In this document: one piece after another, positions 25,134-34,631 of the stretch
Numbering within the stretch: the stretch's first letter is position 1
Layout: every line of letters begins with the position of its first letter
NCBI GenBank assembly: GCA_033763395.1
Contig: JANRKQ010000178.1
Span: 1-64,000 of the forward strand
DNA from: Xiheimicrobium sp033763395
Lineage (GTDB): Bacteria; Myxococcota; Myxococcia; Myxococcales; Myxococcaceae
Reading direction: 5' to 3'
DNA length: 64,000 nt
Made by a program: the position numbers and the translations under genes
The notes under the pieces: model-generated
The model's input: only the letters and a program-made list of their open reading frames with translations
The model's database searches: none
Told to the model about the DNA's origin: nothing

Positions 25134-26429
25134 GTGAGGCTGTGGCTCCTGACAGGACTCGTCATCGGCTGCGCCGGAGCGCCCGGCCCCGAGCCACGCC
25201 CGGACGAACCGGAGCTTCCAACGCCCTCCATCGACGCCGGCATCGAGGCGCCGGTCCCCAACCCATTCGGCGCGACCCGCTGCCTCGAAGCGCTCACGCC
25301 GCGCGTGCGGTTTCCCGACGCGGTGGCGGGGTGCAGCTCGTCGTCAGCGACGCTCGCCGTGCGCAACACGTGCGACTTCGCGGTGACGGTGACGGGCGCG
25401 GGCCCAGCCACGAGCTTCGGCTTGACGCAGTCGCTGGCCTCGCTGGCGCCCGGCGCCGAGGGCACGCTGACGCTCCGGTTCGTGCCGCGCCTGCCAGGTC
25501 GGTACTTCGAGCGCATCGTGGTGAGCGCGCGGGTGGGCCCCCACGCGCAGCCGCTGACGGTCGAGGTGGAAGCGGAAGCAACGGCCCCCAGGCGCGTCGC
25601 GGCCGACCTCGCGGTCCGACTTCCCGAGGTGCGCTTCGCGGGGCTGTTCATCGTCGACGACCGGGGCGCTGCGGAGCGACGTCAGGAGGTCGACTCCCTG
25701 GCTCGGTACCTGATGATCGCCTACTCAGAGGAGCCCTTCGGCGTCGACGTGGTGGTGAGCGACTTGACGGGTGAGCTGCAGGCGCCCGACGGCGTCAGTG
25801 TGCTCCGCACCAGCGACCCGGCCTTTCGCAGGCGCTTCGTCGCGGCGATGGAGCCACCCACCCGCCCCGGACTTCGCAGCTGCTTCGAGACCGCGCTCCG
25901 CCTTCGTGAGCAACGTCGGCCCGTCGGCTTCTGGGACCGGGTGTGGCCGCCTGAGGTCGTCTGCATCACGACGGGCGCTGATGAGTCGTCTGCATCGGGC
26001 GCGGCCATGGTCGGTGCCCTTCAACGCGGCATGGGCCTCCCTCAACTGCACTTCACGCTCCTGGCGCCGTACGCCTTCAACTCGCTCTTTCCCGCTTGCA
26101 GCGGAGAGGTCGACGCTCGGCTCGATTCGCTGGCGGTCGCGACGAACGGAGTCCGGGAGTCGCTCTGTGTGCCGAACTGGTCGACTGCACTCCAGAGCAT
26201 GAACAGCGGCCATTGGCGCGTGCCGCCCGTCTGGCTCCCGGGGCCACCCGTTCGCGACGCCTCGTCCGTCCGCGTCGAGGTGAACGGCATCGGGCTCGAC
26301 TCCGTCGACTCCCGCGGTGCTCGGCTCTGGCGGTACCAGTCGACCCCACCGGCCATCGTCTTCGAGCCGCTCTACACGCCGATGCCGACCGACCGCCTGC
26401 GCGTGAGCTGGGACACCTGCGAACCCTGA
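25134..26429 (+). CDS. lipoprotein with HYDIN/ASH-like and degenerate vWA-like domains
   Basis: 431 residues from GTG 25134, chosen because GGAGGG sits 8 bases upstream and the protein then begins MRLWLLTGLVIGC, a lipobox. Residues ~45-150 have the Ig-like ASH/HYDIN pattern (VRFPDAVAGCSSSSATLAVRNTC, SLAPGAEGTLTLRFVPRLPG). Residues ~170-340 follow the course of myxobacterial vWA lipoproteins, with a first strand FAGLFIVDDRGAAERRQEV and later RSCFETALRLREQRRPVGFW then PEVVCITTGADESS. The MIDAS DxSxS motif expected in the first strand is replaced by DDRGA, so metal binding is probably lost. Likely a surface scaffold or adhesion protein. It follows the secreted protein gene on the same strand. 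Confidence 0.78.
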   Translation: MRLWLLTGLVIGCAGAPGPEPRPDEPELPTPSIDAGIEAPVPNPFGATRCLEALTPRVRFPDAVAGCSSSSATLAVRNTCDFAVTVTGAGPATSFGLTQSLASLAPGAEGTLTLRFVPRLPGRYFERIVVSARVGPHAQPLTVEVEAEATAPRRVAADLAVRLPEVRFAGLFIVDDRGAAERRQEVDSLARYLMIAYSEEPFGVDVVVSDLTGELQAPDGVSVLRTSDPAFRRRFVAAMEPPTRPGLRSCFETALRLREQRRPVGFWDRVWPPEVVCITTGADESSASGAAMVGALQRGMGLPQLHFTLLAPYAFNSLFPACSGEVDARLDSLAVATNGVRESLCVPNWSTALQSMNSGHWRVPPVWLPGPPVRDASSVRVEVNGIGLDSVDSRGARLWRYQSTPPAIVFEPLYTPMPTDRLRVSWDTCEP

Positions 26430-26567
26430 CGTGTCACCCTCGCCCACCGCCGGCGCGCGTGACGGCAGACGGGAGCCCCACGGAGCTTCGACGCACCCCT
26501 GGACTGCCGGCTTGAGTCACGCCCCGACGAAGCGGAGCCATTTCGCGACGAAGTCGGCGCGTTCGCC

Positions 26568-27698
26568 TCACTCGTCCACGAACCGGGTCAGGGGCAACAG
26601 CACGAGCATCGCCACCAGCGACACCGCGGTCACGATCAGCAGCACGTTGGTGACCTCGGCGAAGGCCTGCCCGCGCTCCGCCTGCTGAGAGAGCACCGAG
26701 CCGACCGCCGAGGGTTGACGGCTCGCCTCGCGGTAGGCGGCCTGCTCCTGGTTGAAGAGCAACCCCGTCACCCCCGTCGCGACCCCCAGCGCCGCGGTGA
26801 GGCCGAAGACGCTCCAGAAGGCGCCCTTCGAGACGGGCTTGAAGGCGGTGGTGGGCACCTGGCCCGCCTTCACCGAGAGCGTGAGGGGCGCCGCGGTCGT
26901 GCCCAGCGCCAACAGCGGCCCTTCGCTGTCCGCCGTCGTGACGAGGTACTCGAGCGTGTAGGGCGCCTCGCTGGCCGTCAGCTCACCAGGGACGACGCCC
27001 CGCCAGTCACCCTCCTCGGTGCGCTCGAGCGCCAGCGACGAGAACGCCGCTCGCCCGCCGCGCCGGTACTCGACGCGCACCGAGGTCACCACCCCGGCCG
27101 TGTCACGCAGGCGATAGACGAACCGAATCGGTCGACCGCCCACCGGCTCTGGCGTGGGCTCGCCCGTCAGCTTGAGGTTGCCGATGAGCCGCGCCCGCTC
27201 GACGTCGCGCAGCTGGGCCGCGAGCGCCTTCTCTTCGCTCTGCACCTTGCGGAACACCGCGAGGATCTTCGGCGGCGTGTCAGCGGGCAGGTCGTAGTCG
27301 GGCTGCGCGCGCAGCAAGAGGCGAAACGGGCGCTCCGCGTCGACCGGATCCTCGACGATGGCGCGCGCGCTGCCCTGGAGCCGGTACACCTCGAGCCGCT
27401 GCGCCAGGCTCAAGTCGTCGCGCGCGAGCAGCTGGTCCGCCGCGGGTATGACCTGGTCGTACTCGAGCGTCTTGTAGAGCTGCTCGAGCCGGGCCATCGC
27501 CTCTTGCAGCGACGCGATGGGAGCGGGCGCGCTGCGCGCCGGCGTCGACCCCGGCGGAGGCGACTTCTTCGCCGCCACCGCCCCTGCGCCCCACAGCCAG
27601 CACGCCCCGACGAGGGCCCAGCGCGCGATGGTAAGGCGCCGCCCGACCCGAACCCCGGCCCCAGCTCGTCCTCGTCTCGCTCGTCGGTCTGAAGCCAC
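26568..27698 (-). CDS. membrane protein with TPR-like and Ig-like regions
   Basis: 376 residues from GTG 27698. An Arg-rich start precedes one hydrophobic segment, RWALVGACWLWGAGAVA, probably a signal anchor. Residues ~60-150 are helical and TPR-like (LQEAMARLEQLYKTLEYDQVIPAADQ). Residues ~165-275 are beta-rich, recalling a PEGA or Ig-like domain (IRFVYRLRDTAGVVTSVRVEYR, PYTLEYLVTTADSEG). Two membrane helices close the protein (FWSVFGLTAALGVATGVTGLLF and VTNVLLIVTAVSLVAMLVLLPL). The gene starts 3 bases after the stop of the kelch-like lipoprotein gene, so the two are translationally linked. Function unknown; an envelope protein that handles the lipoprotein upstream is plausible. Confidence 0.72.
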   Translation of the reverse strand: MASDRRARRGRAGAGVRVGRRLTIARWALVGACWLWGAGAVAAKKSPPPGSTPARSAPAPIASLQEAMARLEQLYKTLEYDQVIPAADQLLARDDLSLAQRLEVYRLQGSARAIVEDPVDAERPFRLLLRAQPDYDLPADTPPKILAVFRKVQSEEKALAAQLRDVERARLIGNLKLTGEPTPEPVGGRPIRFVYRLRDTAGVVTSVRVEYRRGGRAAFSSLALERTEEGDWRGVVPGELTASEAPYTLEYLVTTADSEGPLLALGTTAAPLTLSVKAGQVPTTAFKPVSKGAFWSVFGLTAALGVATGVTGLLFNQEQAAYREASRQPSAVGSVLSQQAERGQAFAEVTNVLLIVTAVSLVAMLVLLPLTRFVDE

Positions 27699-27701
27699 TG
27701 C

Positions 27702-30700
27702 TCACCTCACGCGGGAAAAGCGCACCGTCACCTCGAGCGCATCGACGAACAACCGGGCCAGACCCACGCCATTGGTGCCCACCGGGGTGAGCCGGAGCGA
27801 GAGGCGCTCGAGCGTACCCCAGTGCAGGAGCGGTGCGCTCGAGTGGAACACCACGGTCGACTGTTCCGGCTGGGTGACGGAGCCCGGCATCGTACCGATG
27901 CGCAGCCACTGGCCGCCGCTCCACAGCTCGACGACGGCGCCGCTCACGCGCTGGCCCGCGACTTCGGAGTCTGCGCCGACGTGGGCCGTCACCTCGAGCG
28001 TGAACGCCTCGATGCCCTCGACGCCGAGCTCTTCTCCGCTCAGCGAGGTGACGAGGGCCGGCCGGTGCTCCTCGGTGAGGTATTCCCACACGTCGCTCTC
28101 GAGGCGCGCCTGGCTTCGGCCGCCGAACACCACCATGCGGCGCTGGGCCTCGTCCCAGGCCGCCACGTGCAAGAAGCGCGGGCTGATGGTGCCGTCGAGC
28201 TCGGGGTCATCGAAGAGGTCGGTCGAGACGGCCGGAGGGCCTCCGTCGACCAGCCTGACCCGCACGACGTCCGAGAGCGCGGGCTCTCCCACGGAGCCGG
28301 CGCCGAAGCCACCGAACAGCACGTGCTCGCCCCGCGAAGGGACGAACACCGAGCTGTGCTGCATGCGGTTGCTGAGCGCGCCTCCATCGAGCGGCTCGAC
28401 CCTGCCCTCCGACACCAGCCACAGCGGCATCGGCCCCGGCACCAGCGACCCTGACACCGTCGCGCCCCCTGACACGAGCACGCCCGCGCCCGGCTCCCAC
28501 GACGCGGCGAACCTGTTGCGCGCCGCCAGGGGACCCGCGTCGATGGGAGTGAACGTGGTGCCGTCGAAGCGGAAGCTCGGCGCGGTGGTCGAGCCACCCA
28601 GCAGCAACGCCTCGAGCGGGCCGCTCTGGACGAAGACCGGCCGCTGCCGCGTCCCCAGCCCGCCGTCCGGCGTCTCGACCCACCCCGCGTCCGCGTCCCA
28701 CCCACCGTCGGGCTTGAGCGCGATGCGATACGTGGCCAGCTGCAGCTGCGAGGCGTTGGCCGTGCGCGCGCCCCCGACGACGACCACCTCGGTTCGACCT
28801 GGCGCCGTCAGCATCGAGTGGTCGCGCAGCGCGATGGGAGACACGCCCGCGTGCGACCAGAGCCTGCCATTCCAGCGCCAGGCGTCGGCGACGATGGGCC
28901 CCGAGGCGGTGCCGCCGTGAACGATGAGCTCCCCGTCGAGCCAGACCGCGGCGGGTTCGACGACGGTGGGGCCGACGACCTCGGTGTCTCTCGCGCGCCG
29001 AAGTGTCCACCCGCCGTCGGCCGCGTACACCCACAGCTCGTTGCGCTGGGTCCCGGCGGCGGCGAGCCACTCGCCGCTGACGGGGTTGAAGGTCGACGAA
29101 GCCGGGGCGCGCAGCAACGGGAGCCCCACCCCCATCGACTCCCACCCGCCGCCATCGGGGTGCCACACGAACACCTCCGCGCCACCGTCGGTGAGCGCCC
29201 CGTTGAAGAGCGCCCGGTCGAGCGGCGTGTCCCACACCATCGAGCCCCACGTCACCGGCACCGCCGGCACCGGGGACAGCCGCCAGCCCGAGACGTCGTG
29301 GAGCCACGTCTGGGCGGGGCCTCCGTCGCTGCTCGCGAGGGCGACGACCTGGTCGCGTCGGGCATCGTACGCGGCCACCACGACGCCCATGGGCATCGCG
29401 CCGGCGTCGAGGCGCGCCCACCGCTGCCCGTCCCAGCGCCAGCTCTCGCCGACTGCGCTCGAGCCCCCGAGCACCTGCACGCCGCGGCCGTCCCACACGA
29501 GGCAGTGACGCGTGCGAACAGACGGGCCGGGGCCGCTCCAGGCGATGGTGCGCAGGGTGCCCTCGCCGACCTCGAGCACGTCGGTGGAGGGCACCGTTCC
29601 GCCGAACACCACGCTGACGCCACGACGACGGTCGTACGCGATGGCGGCGTTGTTGCGCGACGTCGGCACCACGAACGCACGGAACACGTCGCGGCCGTTG
29701 TACAGGATGAGGCTCGTGAGGGACTGCAGCACCACCACCGAGCGCCCCTCGTCGAACGTCAGCGCCGCCTCGAGGCCAGCGCCCGACGACGGCACCTGAT
29801 GAACCTGCCGCCGCAGCCACGAAGACCGACCGTCGATGGTGAGGCCGACGCCGTCGGCGCGCTGGAGCGCGTTGGTGCTGATGGCCACCAGGTCGGGCCG
29901 GTCGAGGCGGCGCGACGCCGCGCCCATGCTGACGGCCGTGACGACCCGCGCCTGGGCAGGGCCGGGCACGCCGCGAAACTCGACGGCCGGCACCTCGAGA
30001 AAGTCGGACTCGTTCCCGGCGGTGTCCGTCAGTCGAACGGTGACGCGCGCGCGGTCGGTGCCCGGCGTGAGCGAAGCCGCGATGACGCCCGCATCGTCGA
30101 CGAGGCTCCGCGCGAGCTCGAGCTGCGAGCGGTCGAGGAACACGCGCACCAACGTCCCCGGCTCGGTCGCGCCCGGCGTCGAGGTGACGGTCTGCAGCGC
30201 CGCGCCCCGGGTGCTCGCGGTGCCGACGGGGACGCGCAGGTGCAGCAGGCCAGCGTCGGCCGACAGGCGCGGCGGCACCGCGTCGAACTTCAGCGGCGGC
30301 AGCACCGTGAGCGGCACCCGCGCGCCATTGCCGAGGGGGTCGGTGGCCGAGATGACGAGCGCGATGGGGCCCGCCTGGTCGGCGCCACCGTCGAGCGTGC
30401 AGCGGAAGACCTGCTGGCCGGTCTCGACCGGCGTCACGGCGCAGTCGAGCACCGGAGGCGTGGCCTCGAGCGCGACGCCACCGTCGACTGGTTCGTCGAA
30501 GGTGAACGAGAGGGTGGCCACCCCGCCGGGCGCGAGCGCGTCGACCTGCGCGCGGGGCGACGACGGGGCGGGCAACAAGCCGAGGGACGCGACGCTCGGC
30601 CGCGGCGCAGACGTGTCGAGCAGAAACGTGGGTGACTCGGCCGCGCGACCTTCGTTGCCGGCGAGGTCGATGCCCGAGACGGTGACGCGCGCCGTGCCAT

Positions 30701-31079
30701 CGGGGACGCCGGGCGGCACCACCCACTCGTAGTCCCAGCGCTGGCCCTCGGCCGCCTCGAGGGGCGTGAACGTCGCCTGCCCGCCGCGGTCGAACGACAC
30801 CTGCACCCGGGGCGCCGTCGGCAGCGGCTCATCGGCGTCCACGGTGAGGCTGAAGCGGGTCCCGACGCGGCCGGCCGCCGGCGTGAGGCCTCGCAGCGAC
30901 AGCGTGGGCGGCACCGACTCGAGGCCCACCGGCACGCAGCGCCCCAGCGTTCGGGAGCACAGGCCCTGCGGGCAGTCCTCCGCGGCGCTGCAACTGATGG
31001 TGGTGTCGGTGTAGTCCACCTGGAACTCGCACCCGGCGAGGCTGACGGCGAGCAGCGAGGTGAGGTGCTGCAGTCTCAC
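27702..31079 (-). CDS. 1125-residue lipoprotein with Ig-like domains and kelch-like beta-propeller
   Basis: Start GTG 31079 with GAGG upstream; the protein then begins with a lipoprotein signal ending LAVSLAGC. A short Cys-rich motif follows (CSAAEDCPQGLCSRTLGRCVP), common in myxobacterial surface proteins. Residues ~60-390 form Ig-like domains (PRVQVSFDRGGQATFTPLEA, GTARVTVSGIDLAGNEGRA). From ~420 to ~1020 kelch-type units recur, ending in GG pairs such as VSVVFGGTV, HVLFGGFGAG, LIVHGGTASG and MVVFGGRSQARLESDVWEY, so a galactose-oxidase-like beta-propeller is expected. The C-terminal ~100 residues look like a separate beta domain. Likely an outer-surface binding protein. The gene faces the response regulator at 31243 across 163 bases. 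Confidence 0.85.
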   Translation of the reverse strand: MRLQHLTSLLAVSLAGCEFQVDYTDTTISCSAAEDCPQGLCSRTLGRCVPVGLESVPPTLSLRGLTPAAGRVGTRFSLTVDADEPLPTAPRVQVSFDRGGQATFTPLEAAEGQRWDYEWVVPPGVPDGTARVTVSGIDLAGNEGRAAESPTFLLDTSAPRPSVASLGLLPAPSSPRAQVDALAPGGVATLSFTFDEPVDGGVALEATPPVLDCAVTPVETGQQVFRCTLDGGADQAGPIALVISATDPLGNGARVPLTVLPPLKFDAVPPRLSADAGLLHLRVPVGTASTRGAALQTVTSTPGATEPGTLVRVFLDRSQLELARSLVDDAGVIAASLTPGTDRARVTVRLTDTAGNESDFLEVPAVEFRGVPGPAQARVVTAVSMGAASRRLDRPDLVAISTNALQRADGVGLTIDGRSSWLRRQVHQVPSSGAGLEAALTFDEGRSVVVLQSLTSLILYNGRDVFRAFVVPTSRNNAAIAYDRRRGVSVVFGGTVPSTDVLEVGEGTLRTIAWSGPGPSVRTRHCLVWDGRGVQVLGGSSAVGESWRWDGQRWARLDAGAMPMGVVVAAYDARRDQVVALASSDGGPAQTWLHDVSGWRLSPVPAVPVTWGSMVWDTPLDRALFNGALTDGGAEVFVWHPDGGGWESMGVGLPLLRAPASSTFNPVSGEWLAAAGTQRNELWVYAADGGWTLRRARDTEVVGPTVVEPAAVWLDGELIVHGGTASGPIVADAWRWNGRLWSHAGVSPIALRDHSMLTAPGRTEVVVVGGARTANASQLQLATYRIALKPDGGWDADAGWVETPDGGLGTRQRPVFVQSGPLEALLLGGSTTAPSFRFDGTTFTPIDAGPLAARNRFAASWEPGAGVLVSGGATVSGSLVPGPMPLWLVSEGRVEPLDGGALSNRMQHSSVFVPSRGEHVLFGGFGAGSVGEPALSDVVRVRLVDGGPPAVSTDLFDDPELDGTISPRFLHVAAWDEAQRRMVVFGGRSQARLESDVWEYLTEEHRPALVTSLSGEELGVEGIEAFTLEVTAHVGADSEVAGQRVSGAVVELWSGGQWLRIGTMPGSVTQPEQSTVVFHSSAPLLHWGTLERLSLRLTPVGTNGVGLARLFVDALEVTVRFSRVR

Positions 31080-31242
31080 GGGACCTCGGCGGGACTCCTG
31101 GCACGGCGGCGCATCACACAGCTCGACGTCGAGCCAACACGGACGGGCGCGATGGTAGCAGGCCCGGCGGCTGGCCCGATGGCCTGAAAACCCCCGGCTC
31201 GGTGCGAAAGCCCCGCTCACCACCTCTGGTAGCCTCGACGGC

Positions 31243-31872
31243 GTGACGTCGCTGTCCGTCTACCTCGTCGAAGACGACCCGCTGCTGCGCGAGCACCTCA
31301 CCTCGGTGCTCACGGCCCCCGGCGTGACGCTCCTGGGCTCGGCCCCGACCGGCGCTGACGCGCTCGCCGCCCTCGAGGCCCTCTCGCCCGAGGTGGTGCT
31401 GGTCGACCTGGGCCTCCCCGACATGCGCGGGCAGGACGTCATTCGCGCGCTCGCCCGCCGGCCGGCGCCGCCGCTGCTGATGGCCCACACGGTGTTCGAC
31501 GACCGCGACAACGTGCTCGAGGCCATCAAGGCCGGCGCCTCGGGCTACGTGCTCAAGGGGAGTTCCCCCCGCGAGCTGCTCTCCGCGCTGACCGAGCTCA
31601 AGGCGGGTGGCGCCCCCATGAGTCCGCGCATCGCCCGGGCGGTCCTGCTCGAGCTCCGCGAAGTCACCCCGCCCCAGGCCGACCCGCTCAGCCCGCGCGA
31701 ACGGCAGCTCCTCAAGCTCGTCGACGAGGGCCTCACCTACAAACAGATCAGTGACCGCCTGCACGTCAGCACCCACACCGTGCACAGCCACATCAAGAAC
31801 ATCTACGGCGCGCTCCAGGCGAAGAGCCGTGGCGAGGCGCTGGCGAAGGCTCGCGAGCGCCACCTCATCTGA
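31243..31872 (+). CDS. NarL/FixJ-type response regulator
   Basis: 209 residues from GTG 31243. The receiver has acidic residues EDD (10-12), phospho-acceptor Asp55 in VVLVDLGLPDMRG, and the conserved Lys in GYVLKGSS. The output domain is LuxR-type: LSPRERQLLKLVDEGLTYK, then ISDRLHVSTHTVHSHIKNIYGALQAKSRGEA. No kinase is adjacent. The likely cognate kinase (34632-36437, HisKA_3 type on the same strand) lies on the other side of a beta-helix lipoprotein gene carried on the opposite strand. The stop is 9 bases from the stop of that lipoprotein gene. Probable targets are the flanking surface-lipoprotein genes (inference). Confidence 0.93.
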   Translation: MTSLSVYLVEDDPLLREHLTSVLTAPGVTLLGSAPTGADALAALEALSPEVVLVDLGLPDMRGQDVIRALARRPAPPLLMAHTVFDDRDNVLEAIKAGASGYVLKGSSPRELLSALTELKAGGAPMSPRIARAVLLELREVTPPQADPLSPRERQLLKLVDEGLTYKQISDRLHVSTHTVHSHIKNIYGALQAKSRGEALAKARERHLI

Positions 31873-31881
31873 CGAGGCCGC

Positions 31882-34551
31882 TCAGCGGCCGTTGAACTCC
31901 CAGGTGAAGAGGCTCACGTTGGTGATGGCGCCTGCCGAGACGGTGCCCGCGGGAATGAGCGCGCCGTGGCCCTGGTAGGCGCCGTGGTTGGGCGTCGCGA
32001 CGCAGCGCTCGTTCGACTCGCACAGCCCGTTGTCGTTGCCGACGCCGTCTTCGATGACCTCCTGCGCGTTCTCGAGGAAGGTCACCGTGCAGCGCATCGA
32101 CGCCGGGTTCAGCACCGCGCCGGGCAGCTCCGTGCACGGGAGGGTGCCCACGTAGAAGCCGCGGAAGGTATGGGTGAGCACCACCGACGAGCTCGTCGGG
32201 AGCGGCAGCTTGTTGCGCAGGTACACGTCGGTCCCTCCGCCCGCGCCAGGGCCGGCATCGGGCGGCGCCGCTCCTCGCAGCGCGTAGTCGAACACCTCGC
32301 AGCTCGCCGTCGCGCCGAAGCACGGCCCGCGGCTCTCGACGCTGGGCCAGCCGTAGAACGCGATGCCGCCGTCATACGGGTTCGGCGTGTCTGGCCCGAT
32401 GGGGTACGCCTTGCCCCAGCCGCGGTAGGGGTGCTCGAAGCGGTGCCAGTCGGTGATGGCCGTGCGGAGCGCCGCGCCCTGGTCATCGGACTGATTGAGA
32501 GCGTCGCGTACGCGGCCGCGCAGGCTCCAGTACGGAAGGCCCGTCTGCCGCAGCGTCGCCGTGCTGCCGAAGAGCCCGCCGTCGGGCAGCACCGTTGGCG
32601 CGTTGCCACAGAGGTTCGTCAGCCCCTTGGGGCCGTAGGGCATCGTCACGCCGGCGCAGCTCCCGTCGGCCACGGACGACACCTGGAGCACGCCCGTGAA
32701 GACGTTCGGCTGCAGCGTCACGGTGTTGGTGAGCTGCAGGTCGCGCCGGTAGGTGGTGCCGTTGTCGTGCAGGGCCACGTGGTGGGCCTGCAATGCCGCG
32801 CCCGAGTGGGCGAAGCCATGGCTGCTCAGGAAGATGCCGTTGTTGGCCGACAGGAGGTTGGTGACCGTCTGGAAGTTGCGAGCGAGGTCGAGCCCGAAGC
32901 GCGCGTTGTCGACGGCGGTGACGTCCTTCAGCAGGTGGTCGACGTTGGTGATGAAGTTCGACATCGAGAAGCCCTCGTCGTTCGCAGCCGAGAGCGCCCC
33001 CACGAGGATGATGGCATCGGGCGTCTCGGAGAAGTCGATGCCGCGGAGCTGGTTGCCGATGGCCACAATGTGGGTCCACACGCCGGCCTCGCCCCGAATC
33101 ACCACGCCCGTGCCGTTGTGGAGCGCGCGCACGTCGTGCACCCGAAGCCGGCGCGCGCGGCTGTTCTGGCTCACCGCCAGGCCCGTCGCGGCGTTGTTGG
33201 CCGTCACCACGTGGCGCAGGTCGACGTCATCGGATGCGATGAACACCCCGTCGTGGTTGTTGATGGCGACGACGTTCGACAGACGCTGGTCGGGAGTAAG
33301 GCTCGCACCGACGCCCACCGCCGCGTTGCTCGGTCCGTTGCCTTCGGCGAAGACGTCATCGACGCGAAGGAAGGCGCCGCCGGCGAAGAAGCCTCCGTTG
33401 GCGTTGTTGCGCACCCGAACGCGGCTCGCCGCGCAGTTGTGACAGACGCCCATCTGGAGCGCAGGCCCCAGGCCGGTCGCCGTCGCGCCACGGACCTCGA
33501 CATTTCGCAGGCGACTGAAGGGCGCCAGCACGAGCTCGACGCCCCTCGACACGCCGGTCGCGTCGAACGTCCCTTCGACCCACACCGGGCCGTTCGGCGT
33601 CGACACGCGCACGAGCGAGGCACTTGGCGTCGGAGGCGTGGGGCTCGACAGCACCCGGCCCGGCGCGACGACGAGCGACGTCCGGGGCTGGTCCATGATG
33701 AAGGTGAGCTGCGCGTTCTGCGCGAGGGTGAAGATGGTGTTCCGCGCGCCCGCGGCGTCCAGGAGGCGGCCCGAGGCGGTGGGCACGACGACGGGGTTGG
33801 TCCACCAGCGCGCGGCCGGGCTCGACACCACCGTGGCGCCGCTGCTGAGGGTGACGCTGTTGGTGCGGAAGGCCGGCGACGCACCGGTGAAGTCGAGGAG
33901 GTCGGCCAGCGCGCGCTGCGGCTTGAGCCCGGTCGAGACGACCCGCACGCCGGCGCCCATCACCTGACACCGCCAGTCGAAGGCGTCGAGCGCGTCGGTG
34001 ACGGTGAGGCCCGCGCAGCTGGTGAAGGCCTGCGACGAGAAGCCGCGCAGCTCGCCGGCATGCAGGCAGCTCTGATGGCGGGTCGTCTGCGCTGCCATGA
34101 AGTTGCACGCCACGCCCGAGGCGCTGAAGGCGTCGGCGCCGTCGTTGGCCACCCAGTCGTTCCACAACGGCGCGGAGGGATAGAGCGGCTCTACACCCGG
34201 CGAGGCGCTCCCGCCGGCGGTTCCACCTGAGGAGCCGCCCGCGACGCCGCCAGCACTCCCACCCGAAGTGCCGCCTGCTGAGCCTCCGGCGCTTCCGCCC
34301 GACGCACCGCCAGCGCTTCCGCCCGCTGCGCCACCGGCGCTTCCACCCGACGCGCCGCCCGCGCTTCCACCTGACGTACCTCCAGCGCTTCCGCCCGCCG
34401 AGCCACCGGCCGAGCCGCCAGCGCTTCCCCCCGCTGACGCCCCCGCCGAGCCGCCTGCGCTCACACCGGCATCCGGCCGCATCGAGCCGTCGCCACACGA
34501 GAGCCCGAGGACAACCCCGACCATCAGTCCCGACCATGGACCTGCGCGCAT
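31882..34551 (-). CDS. lipoprotein with GGSAGG stalk and right-handed beta-helix domain
   Basis: 889 residues from ATG 34551. The signal ends VVLGLSC (lipobox). A stalk of GGSAGG-type repeats occupies residues 31-117 (34201-34461). The body contains right-handed parallel beta-helix repeats (pectate-lyase-like), visible as runs such as LRNVEVRGATATGLG, NNANGGFFAGGAFLRVDDVFAEGN, RLSNVVAINNHDGVFIASDDV and LRHVVTANNAATGLAVSQN (residues ~330-560). The remaining ~300 residues have no evident fold. Beta-helices in bacteria are mostly polysaccharide-active or adhesive; no lyase catalytic residues could be verified. The gene is flanked by a response regulator and a histidine kinase on the opposite strand, which may control it. 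Confidence 0.85.
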   Translation of the reverse strand: MRAGPWSGLMVGVVLGLSCGDGSMRPDAGVSAGGSAGASAGGSAGGSAGGSAGGSAGGTSGGSAGGASGGSAGGAAGGSAGGASGGSAGGSAGGTSGGSAGGVAGGSSGGTAGGSASPGVEPLYPSAPLWNDWVANDGADAFSASGVACNFMAAQTTRHQSCLHAGELRGFSSQAFTSCAGLTVTDALDAFDWRCQVMGAGVRVVSTGLKPQRALADLLDFTGASPAFRTNSVTLSSGATVVSSPAARWWTNPVVVPTASGRLLDAAGARNTIFTLAQNAQLTFIMDQPRTSLVVAPGRVLSSPTPPTPSASLVRVSTPNGPVWVEGTFDATGVSRGVELVLAPFSRLRNVEVRGATATGLGPALQMGVCHNCAASRVRVRNNANGGFFAGGAFLRVDDVFAEGNGPSNAAVGVGASLTPDQRLSNVVAINNHDGVFIASDDVDLRHVVTANNAATGLAVSQNSRARRLRVHDVRALHNGTGVVIRGEAGVWTHIVAIGNQLRGIDFSETPDAIILVGALSAANDEGFSMSNFITNVDHLLKDVTAVDNARFGLDLARNFQTVTNLLSANNGIFLSSHGFAHSGAALQAHHVALHDNGTTYRRDLQLTNTVTLQPNVFTGVLQVSSVADGSCAGVTMPYGPKGLTNLCGNAPTVLPDGGLFGSTATLRQTGLPYWSLRGRVRDALNQSDDQGAALRTAITDWHRFEHPYRGWGKAYPIGPDTPNPYDGGIAFYGWPSVESRGPCFGATASCEVFDYALRGAAPPDAGPGAGGGTDVYLRNKLPLPTSSSVVLTHTFRGFYVGTLPCTELPGAVLNPASMRCTVTFLENAQEVIEDGVGNDNGLCESNERCVATPNHGAYQGHGALIPAGTVSAGAITNVSLFTWEFNGR
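34201..34461 (-). repeat. GGSAGG-encoding low-complexity stalk
   Basis: About 87 codons of Gly/Ser/Ala-rich sequence with a three- to four-residue beat (SAGG, ASGG, TSGG). It lies between the lipidated Cys and the folded body of the beta-helix lipoprotein, where a flexible tether is expected. Codons vary between units, so the length is less unstable than a pure DNA repeat would be. Confidence 0.85.
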
Positions 34552-34631
34552 GCCGACCCCCGTGAGAGAGCGCACAGCCTCACCCACCCAGACACGAGAC
34601 GCGAGGCCCTCGATGGGGCATTTTGAGGTGA

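Noticed and set aside
28818..30635. Plus-strand frame of ~605 codons opposite the kelch-like lipoprotein
   Set aside because: Arg/Ala/His-rich with no recognisable fold; the minus frame has a lipobox and repeated kelch units.
31966..34230. Plus-strand frame of ~754 codons opposite the beta-helix lipoprotein
   Set aside because: Artefact of high third-position GC; no signal peptide, motif or start context.
34191..34470. Regular repeats that could be taken for a CRISPR array
   Set aside because: Units are in-frame Gly/Ser/Ala codons inside a lipoprotein gene, with no unique spacers.
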